Positions 57,915 through 64,000 of a DNA stretch of 64,000 nt are shown here, piece after piece (position 1 is the stretch's first letter; each line of letters begins with the position of its first letter). Below the pieces are notes generated by a model that did not search any database, was not told where the DNA came from, and worked only from the letters and a program-made list of their open reading frames with translations. The DNA lies in the NCBI RefSeq assembly GCF_017873625.1, contig NZ_JAGGKL010000002.1, forward strand, positions 172,298 to 236,297. Direction: 5' to 3'. Position numbers and translations under genes: made by a program. Source of the DNA: Methanobacterium petrolearium (GTDB taxonomy: Archaea; Methanobacteriota; Methanobacteria; Methanobacteriales; Methanobacteriaceae).

Positions 57915-58414
57915 CTAAGTTAACTTGGTGTATCTCCCCATCTTATGAGCCAGTTTTCCCAAAAGCCGGGAAGCCCCTGTCTGGTAAAGGCCCTGAATGG
58001 TTAAAATAGCTAGAACCATTCCGACAATGAAAAATTCTGGTTTAAAGCCGATAAATGATGTTAAATAAATGATTACAGTAATGCTGAGGGCTCCGGTGGT
58101 ACCGGCATATCCAGGGTCAGCGCATATCCTGTTTCCAAAGTACACTAAAACAGCAGCTACTAACCCTCCTTCTGGAGTGCCTATGGCATAACAGGCTATG
58201 GAAGCCAGTAATGTACCAGCAGAAGCATCAGGTGAACATACTATGTTTCCCTGGAAGAATCCCCCTGACAGATCTCCCCCTCTTTTTTTAACTGATCGGC
58301 CAATAACTTCGGCTCCCTTCACTCCTGGTGATTCTGGGAGTCCCATCCAGGTATCTATTAACACAAAGTTCAACCAGCAAATAATAGCAGCCAGCAAAAT
58401 ACCTAAAATTTCAT

Positions 58415-58418
<4 letters not shown>
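57915..58418 (-). CDS. ehaB: Energy-converting hydrogenase A subunit B
   Basis: This 167-residue membrane protein has four to five helices, beginning MNEILGILLAAIICWLNF and including the polar loop GVKGAEVIGRSVKKRGGDLSGGFF (about 33-57). The ATG overlaps the ehaA stop by four bases. Family seen only with Eha hydrogenases. Confidence 0.8.
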
Positions 58419-58722
<304 letters not shown>

Positions 58723-58729
58723 CTTTTTG

Positions 58730-58737
58730 TATATAAA
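58730..58737 (-). promoter_or_regulatory. TATA box of the eha operon
   Basis: TTTATATA on the minus strand lies 25-32 bases before the ehaA ATG at 58705. It is the only good TATA box between the start and the glycosyltransferase gene, so it likely drives all eha genes. Confidence 0.6.
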
Positions 58738-59057
58738 TGTTTTTACTTAGGGTCATTTCAGCAGGATCATCAATTAATGATGTGGTCATCAATTTATAAG
58801 GTCATTGATTGATAATAATACATTTTACTCCATTATCATGCTATTTTAGAAGGTTCAATAGATCTTTAAGACTAAAATATCCTTGTTTTATATCTTCAAT
58901 TGAACTGTTTTAAATCTTTCGTTCAATCTTTGAACTACCTTCTTTTAAGGAATTTAAGAATAATTTTATAGAATTTGTCAGCAGATTCTTCTAAAATTTG
59001 GCAATCCTTAATAAATTCATAAATTTATCTTCATTAATCACACGTCATTAGTTTAGA
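58738..59057. other. Intergenic region upstream of the eha operon
   Basis: About 320 bases, AT-rich, between the eha promoter and the stop of the glycosyltransferase gene. It includes the unused upstream extension of the ehaA frame, runs of TTTTAAA and a segment with repeated TTTAAGA/CTTTAA words around 58868-58960. No RNA gene, no strong palindrome and no supported open frame. Confidence 0.45.
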
Positions 59058-60785
59058 CTATATTTTTTTGTATATTGCCACAACACCAAATGTTTTGATG
59101 ATATGGTAACCTTCGATCTTTGGATGGGGGTTACTTGTTGAATCAATATAGTACTCCACATCAATTTCTTGAAGGTGATCTTCAAATTTCTCCTTAGTTT
59201 TATATATTGTGGGGGAACCTGGGCTGATTTGTTTTTTAAGATACCAGTTAACTGCGTTTGGATAATCAGAACATATAACCTTATCTTTGTAGTCAGGATC
59301 ATAATTTTTAATCCATTGGCAGGCATGATCAATATCTATTGTAAAAGCTTTTTTCGGGGTATGACCAATATATGTGGCGGTGGAGCATGATAAAAATATC
59401 ATAGCTATGAGTAAGCAAATCAACCCTGGTTTAAAATTCTTATCTTTTATTTTACTCTTGAATTTACGGATAAATTCACTCAAACCCAGGACAATGAAGT
59501 ATGCAAGTGCTGGGGCCATGGTGATAAAGTATCTGTCCACCTTTAAAGGTAGAGTACTTTGGAAGATTAAGAAAGCACCAAACCAAGATAAAAACATAAA
59601 ATCCAATTCAAGCTTTTTTTGATCATAAACAGCATTGCTTTTGATTAAAATCATATATATAGCATACAAGAATGCAAATAATATGATTTCACTTAATGTA
59701 AAGTATTGATAATAGAAACTAACCACCATTAAAATAAACAAAACTAAAATGAGCCCTATTTTGATTACAATACCAGTACGCAATATTTTTCTATCTTTAA
59801 AATTTATTTTTGCACCGAAAATCCTGTGAATGTAAAAAATTATACCAAATAGCACGATTAATGATAGGAGATATGCTAATAATGTTGGCACTCCTTGAGA
59901 AGGGTTCAAGATCTGTTGATAAAATCCCTGAAATGGGCCAACTGAGATGTAATTCAATAAATTCTGGATGTAATATAAAATGTTGGTGTTATATGCAACA
60001 TCATTGGCACCTGTGAATGAAGATGAAGCAATTGAAGCAAATAAACTGAAAATGGAAGCTGCAGTTTTTAACTTAACAAAAAAGTAGATCAGGGCAGTTA
60101 TTAGAACTACTAACTCTATACTGATGCCAAAAACAATTTTTTTAAGAGTTTCCATCTTTTTTATATGGTCTTTGTTAATTAAAAGGTAAAGGAATATGGG
60201 GAGAATGATAAGACCAGAGGTATATCTCGTGAGGAATGCCATCATAAATGTTGGTAAAACAAGATATAAGTATCTATAATCCTTTTTTAATCCAATAACT
60301 AAGAAAAATAGGGTCCAAATTGAAAATGAGATTCCTGGGATATCGATACAGCCACTAACTGCCCATGAAAATACAATCGGGAAAGAAATAAAGATTAAAC
60401 AACCGGTTAAACTTCCAATAGCATTAAATCGTTCTTTTAAAAGGAAATAAAGCCCAATTACTCCTATCATGAATATAATCGCACTTATTATGAAAATAGC
60501 ATTTATTGAAACATATCCCATTCTAAAAAAAAGAGAGGTTAAAAATGGAATCATTGGGGCAAGATAAATAATGGTGTTTTTGTTTGCTGCGCCCATCCCA
60601 GCAAAAATAATGGCATTATTCAAATAATTGTAAACGTCCCAGTAGGGAACACCTATCTTCATCTGGGCACTGAGAAGATAAGTAGTCAGTACTACGGTGA
60701 TTAAGATTAGGATAAACAGGGGGTTAATGCATATTTTTTTAAGGCTTTCAAAGATGCCCCTCTTTTTATTGTTTCCTTTATCCAA
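59058..60785 (-). CDS. GT-C type membrane glycosyltransferase (GT39/ArnT-like)
   Basis: This 575-residue protein has about twelve to thirteen membrane helices and a C-terminal extracytoplasmic domain of about 100 residues (KKAFTIDIDHACQWIKNYDPDYKDK). The first outside loop carries PYWDVYNYLNNA, with the Asp-containing motif expected of lipid-phosphate-sugar dependent GT-C transferases such as dolichyl-phosphate mannose protein mannosyltransferases. It likely adds a sugar from a polyprenyl carrier to a surface glycan or protein. The epimerase gene upstream may supply its sugar nucleotide. Confidence 0.82.
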   Translation of the reverse strand: MDKGNNKKRGIFESLKKICINPLFILILITVVLTTYLLSAQMKIGVPYWDVYNYLNNAIIFAGMGAANKNTIIYLAPMIPFLTSLFFRMGYVSINAIFIISAIIFMIGVIGLYFLLKERFNAIGSLTGCLIFISFPIVFSWAVSGCIDIPGISFSIWTLFFLVIGLKKDYRYLYLVLPTFMMAFLTRYTSGLIILPIFLYLLINKDHIKKMETLKKIVFGISIELVVLITALIYFFVKLKTAASIFSLFASIASSSFTGANDVAYNTNILYYIQNLLNYISVGPFQGFYQQILNPSQGVPTLLAYLLSLIVLFGIIFYIHRIFGAKINFKDRKILRTGIVIKIGLILVLFILMVVSFYYQYFTLSEIILFAFLYAIYMILIKSNAVYDQKKLELDFMFLSWFGAFLIFQSTLPLKVDRYFITMAPALAYFIVLGLSEFIRKFKSKIKDKNFKPGLICLLIAMIFLSCSTATYIGHTPKKAFTIDIDHACQWIKNYDPDYKDKVICSDYPNAVNWYLKKQISPGSPTIYKTKEKFEDHLQEIDVEYYIDSTSNPHPKIEGYHIIKTFGVVAIYKKI

Positions 60786-60927
60786 TTAATCACCCATTAA
60801 TTTTAAAATTCGACAAGTTTAATTCTATTTGACAAGTCATTTCTAATTTTAAAAGAGTTATAGGAGTTATAAAATATTAGGAAGTTCTAAACTTCTTTAA
60901 CTTGTTATTTTATTTTGCAGTGATTAT

Positions 60928-61887
60928 TTATTTTTTAGTTCTACGGTTATCGGCAAAAAATTCCATGGTTTCCCTTAACTCATCACTAAAATTACTTTGT
61001 GGATTAAAACCAAAAGACCTTGCCTTTGAGGTATCAGCCAGAGAATGTTTTACATCACCAGGTCTGGGATCATCATAAATTGGATCTATATCTTTCCCCA
61101 CTGCCTGGTTTATTTTATCAACAAGCTCGTTGATTGTAATGTTGTTTCCTATGGAAATATTAAACACTCCAGTGTAATCTGATTGGCACGCCTTCAAATT
61201 AGCATCCACAACATGTTTGACGTATATGAAGTCCCGGGTCTGCTCACCATCACCATATATAACCGGCCTCTCATCACTTAACATGGCATTGATGAAATGT
61301 GGAATCACCGCAGCATATGCAGAATTAGGATCCTGTCTCGGTCCAAAAACATTAAAGTATCGGAGGGAAACTGTAGGTAAATTGTAAATCTCATTAAATA
61401 ACTGACAGTACATCTCGCCAGTTGCCTTACTAAGAGCATATGGTGAAATCGCCTTAACAGGATAGTTTTCTGATAGGGGGAAGTTTGTATTATCCCCATA
61501 AACAGCTGAAGATGAAGCAAAAACAACCTTCTGAACATCAACTTCTCTGGCAGCCAGAAGAACATTCAGGGTACCGGTAATATTCACCAAGTTGCATTGA
61601 AACGGATCCATGACACTAGCTGGAACACTAGTCATAGCCGCATGATGAAAAACATAGTCACAACCTTCAAAACTTTTTTCAAGATCAATTGTTGTGATAT
61701 CCCCTAATTCAAGGTGAATATTGTCTGTTTCAATGTGTTCGATGTTTTTAACACTACCTGATGATTCATTGTCCACAATAACAACTTCATTTTCCTGGCA
61801 GAGTTTCTCCACAAGGTGGGATCCTATGAAACCAAGCCCTCCTGTGATTGCTACTTTTTTATTCTCTATTACTTTTTTGTTTTTCAT
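60928..61887 (-). CDS. NAD-dependent sugar-nucleotide epimerase/dehydratase
   Basis: This 319-residue short-chain dehydrogenase of the extended type has the GGLGFIGSHLVEKL NAD-binding start (about 16-29), FASSSAVYG with the catalytic Ser and YALSKATGEMY with the Tyr-x3-Lys pair. RYFNVFGPRQDP and YGDGEQTRDFIYV are typical of UDP-glucose 4-epimerases (GalE-like) and of dTDP-glucose or UDP-GlcNAc epimerases. AGAGGTTT precedes the ATG. It acts in the cytoplasm on nucleotide sugars for cell-surface polymers; the exact sugar is not clear. Confidence 0.88.
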   Translation of the reverse strand: MKNKKVIENKKVAITGGLGFIGSHLVEKLCQENEVVIVDNESSGSVKNIEHIETDNIHLELGDITTIDLEKSFEGCDYVFHHAAMTSVPASVMDPFQCNLVNITGTLNVLLAAREVDVQKVVFASSSAVYGDNTNFPLSENYPVKAISPYALSKATGEMYCQLFNEIYNLPTVSLRYFNVFGPRQDPNSAYAAVIPHFINAMLSDERPVIYGDGEQTRDFIYVKHVVDANLKACQSDYTGVFNISIGNNITINELVDKINQAVGKDIDPIYDDPRPGDVKHSLADTSKARSFGFNPQSNFSDELRETMEFFADNRRTKK

Positions 61888-61990
61888 TTAAACCTCTTTT
61901 AATTAATTAACCATTAAAATTGATTAACTAAATTTCCAGAAAATAAAATTCTTCATTACCTTCTGGGCATCAAATAAATTTTTTCCACTG

Positions 61991-62413
61991 TTATGTCACA
62001 TATATCTGAAGGTAAAGATATCTGTAAACATTTTCCGTGTCTGGTAATTTATATAACTTAAATTCAAGTTTTTCTTCTCCAGCAGAACCTGCAGTAAATT
62101 CAAATGGTATCTCCTTTTTGTCATCGTTGTTTAAAGTAATATTTTCCTCTTTTAATATCTGATTTCCTTGTGTTATTTTAATCAGATAACTGGTTGTTTT
62201 ATACTCATGGTTAACCACACACACAGTGAGATTAGCTGGTTCTCCCACACTAAGGTTTGTGGGATAATTAATAGCTTTTCCATCTCCATCCAATATAAAA
62301 AATTCTGTGAACTTTTCAGATGGTGTGGGATTTAAAGTTATGTTAAATATTCCTATTGTCCCGATAATTAGAATAATCACAATTACTGTTGCAATAGTTC
62401 GATCGATATTCAT
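61991..62413 (-). CDS. DUF1616-like exported protein
   Basis: This 140-residue protein has one N-terminal membrane helix (about 7-26) and a beta-rich extracytoplasmic domain resembling an immunoglobulin-like or CARDB fold (EPANLTVCVVNHEY, SYLIKITQGNQIL). The phrase FFILDGDGKAINYPTNLSVGEPANLTV is characteristic of DUF1616 C-terminal domains in methanogens. AAGGACC precedes the ATG. It could be a sugar-anchored envelope protein, given its glycan-gene neighbours. Confidence 0.75.
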   Translation of the reverse strand: MNIDRTIATVIVIILIIGTIGIFNITLNPTPSEKFTEFFILDGDGKAINYPTNLSVGEPANLTVCVVNHEYKTTSYLIKITQGNQILKEENITLNNDDKKEIPFEFTAGSAGEEKLEFKLYKLPDTENVYRYLYLQIYVT

Positions 62414-62649
62414 TAAGGTCCTTCCATATTATTTTTGATATGAGTATTCTTTGATCAATATAATTGTCAACATTTAGGTATAAACAAATACCATTTATAT
62501 TCTATCCAGTATTTGGTTCGTTTATCCAACAAATTATCATAAACAAGTTAAGTTCATGACTCATAAAATAATAATTTTCTCATGATCTCAAGTGGATTAT
62601 TATTGAGTAAAAAATGGAAAAAAATTAAAAAAAACTTTCAAAAACCGCC

Positions 62650-62685
62650 AAAAAATCATCGACCTCTACTTTTTGGTGATTTTTT
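62650..62685 (-). terminator. Hairpin and T-rich terminator of the pseudomurein-binding protein gene
   Basis: AAAAAATCA (62650-62658) and TGATTTTTT (62677-62685) form a 9-bp stem with an 18-base loop. On the minus strand it starts 21 bases after the stop codon and is followed by further T runs, giving an intrinsic-like terminator. Confidence 0.6.
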
Positions 62686-62705
62686 GATTTTATGGGCGTT
62701 ATATC

Positions 62706-64000
62706 TTAAAATGGCAGCTCAGCATATCTTTGTTTAAGAATCCACGTGCTTGTATTCCAGTTTTTTATTGTTCCTAAAGTATTCCTGTAACTGGTACCAT
62801 CCGCATTGTACCATTTACCATTTATATAGAACTGTGCAAACACATGACCATACCATTGTCCACTTGTTGTGAAATAACAGTTTCCATGCACATATCTTGC
62901 TGGTACTCCCACGGCTCGGGCCAGAGCAATCATTAAATGTGTAGTGTCAACACAGTTACCTGCTCCTTTATTTAAAGTTCCAACAGCACCGTACTTGGTA
63001 TTGTAGTAAAAAGAATAGTTAATGTTATCTCTCACCCAAGTAAATATGTTGTCTGCCACTTCCCATACACTATTACCTCCGGATGCCAGTTTATAAGCAA
63101 GAGATTCAATTGCTGCGTTATCGCACTGACAGTTCTTAGTGGGTTGAATGCAAATAAGTAAACTAGAAGGTACATTGTTTAATTGTGGAAGTATTATAGA
63201 AAACCAGGATTGGACTGCTACAGAATCAGGTAATTCTCCATTCTGATCATAATAAGACATTATTTTGGAGAACGTGTAAATCATATTATGGTATCCGAAG
63301 TATGTTCCAAAGCTGCTGTAAGAAGAATAGTTAGGTGCTTCCCAGTAACGTTCCGTATACCTTTGAACCCTTCCAGCAATATCCGCATATTCATCTAGAT
63401 CCATTTCTCCACTACTTTGACTATCACAAGGAGAATCCGCAGATGCACAGTAATTATAATAAACCGATCCTACCGTGTTATTATTGATATCAGTCACAGC
63501 AGTAGTTAATATCAATAAGAACGAAGACATTTCCACTTTAACACCATTAATAGTCACATAACTAGGAAGTTTATGATTATTATCCACATAATTTTTCACA
63601 TAAGTTGCAGCATCAGCCACCTGATCAATAGTAAATTTATTCCAAGGAACTACTGCGATAGTAGAGGGTAGTGTTTTGGTGTTGTTGTAGGTGGTTAGGA
63701 TTTTGCTGTAGGTGTAGATGAGGTTTTCGTATCCGAAGTATGATCCCAGGCCGCTGTAGGATGAGTAGTTGGGTGCTATTAGGTAGCGGTCCATGTATCT
63801 TTGCACTCTTCCTGCAACGGAAACATATGTAGCCAGAGACATGTCACCAGAATGAATCAATTCTTGTGATGATGTGGGGTTTTGGTAGGTGTTTGTGAGT
63901 GTGGTGGGTGTGGTGTCTTTGTTGTTGATTTTTTGTGTTATGGTGGTTAGTAGGTTGAGGAATGTGGGCATGGTTAGTGTGGTGGTTATGGGGTTTCCTT
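62706..64000 (-). CDS. Pseudomurein-binding-repeat protein with transglutaminase-like domain (5' end outside window)
   Basis: The frame stays open from an ATG at 63971 to the window edge (GNPITTTLT precedes it, continuing a repeat), so the gene begins outside. Two pseudomurein-binding repeats are visible: SGDMSLATYVSVAGRVQRYMDRY ending in SKIL and SGEMDLDEYADIAGRVQRYTERY ending in SKIM, each with an APNYSSYS stretch. The C-terminal domain has the transglutaminase-type triad: Cys in GAGNCVDTTHLM, His in WYGHVFAQF and Asp in WYNADGTSY. Such proteins are like the PeiW and PeiP endoisopeptidases that cut pseudomurein cross-links; here it may remodel the organism's own wall. Confidence 0.88.
   Translation of the reverse strand, partial: GNPITTTLTMPTFLNLLTTITQKINNKDTTPTTLTNTYQNPTSSQELIHSGDMSLATYVSVAGRVQRYMDRYLIAPNYSSYSGLGSYFGYENLIYTYSKILTTYNNTKTLPSTIAVVPWNKFTIDQVADAATYVKNYVDNNHKLPSYVTINGVKVEMSSFLLILTTAVTDINNNTVGSVYYNYCASADSPCDSQSSGEMDLDEYADIAGRVQRYTERYWEAPNYSSYSSFGTYFGYHNMIYTFSKIMSYYDQNGELPDSVAVQSWFSIILPQLNNVPSSLLICIQPTKNCQCDNAAIESLAYKLASGGNSVWEVADNIFTWVRDNINYSFYYNTKYGAVGTLNKGAGNCVDTTHLMIALARAVGVPARYVHGNCYFTTSGQWYGHVFAQFYINGKWYNADGTSYRNTLGTIKNWNTSTWILKQRYAELPF

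Noticed and set aside
63971..63973. ATG as true start of the pseudomurein-binding protein
   Set aside because: The frame stays open upstream to the window edge and the residues before it continue a repeat, so this Met is internal.

Overview
The window comes from a hydrogenotrophic methanogen of the order Methanobacteriales, most likely Methanobacterium or a close relative. The evidence is a complete energy-converting hydrogenase A (Eha) operon with its formyltransferase paralogue, a pseudomurein-binding-repeat protein with a transglutaminase-like domain, a MurT/GatD-like pair, archaeal 4-phosphopantoate--beta-alanine ligase, class III signal-peptide pilins with a preflagellin-type peptidase, low G+C, and archaeal TATA boxes with GGTGATC-type ribosome binding sites. 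Many genes use TTG or GTG starts; I moved several starts using SD or TATA placement and say so in each entry.

Layout. 1-2.9 kb: 3' end of uvrC, a receiver-PAS response regulator and a KaiC-like ATPase. 3-5.2 kb: small membrane proteins, an M42 aminopeptidase and a class III pilin. 5.5-10.7 kb: a five-gene plus-strand operon of pilin-like and secreted surface proteins. 10.9-17.2 kb: a conserved membrane protein, a Dph6-type ligase, a CoA-biosynthesis mini-operon, a second pilin and the prepilin peptidase. 17.2-26.2 kb: pyrG, gatD/murT-like genes, an aspartate-family cluster (gatC, ACT protein, hom, phosphoglycerate-mutase-like possible homoserine kinase) and asnB.

26.4-44.2 kb is a sulfur island: a Cys-rich HTH regulator, cysE, cysK, a NifX-like protein, cysS with tRNA-Cys, an FMN protein, metY, metX-CBS, a cysteine desulfurase with an IscU scaffold, fdhD, a CoA-disulfide-reductase-like flavoprotein, a MOSC protein, a Thi4 homologue, thiI and a ThiF/MoeB-like E1. 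Six promoters in this island (cysK, tRNA-Cys/cysS, FMN protein, metY, thi4, thiF/thiI) carry the same palindrome, ATATAAC-N4-GTTATAT. In each it lies just downstream of the TATA box over the predicted transcription start, which suggests one repressor controlling cysteine, methionine, thiazole and tRNA-thiolation genes. This is the most interesting signal I found. In the same island the Thi4 homologue has Cys where the studied methanogen enzyme has His, and a decayed ThiS-like gene lies between its operator pair and thiF.

44.3-58.7 kb: the minus-strand eha operon (ehaA to ehaR, formyltransferase paralogue, PfkB kinase) followed by a six-cluster polyferredoxin and a CBS protein. 59-64 kb: a GT-C glycosyltransferase, a sugar-nucleotide epimerase, a DUF1616-like protein and a pseudomurein-binding protein running off the end of the window. 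No CRISPR array, insertion sequence or rRNA was seen; the only tRNA found is tRNA-Cys.
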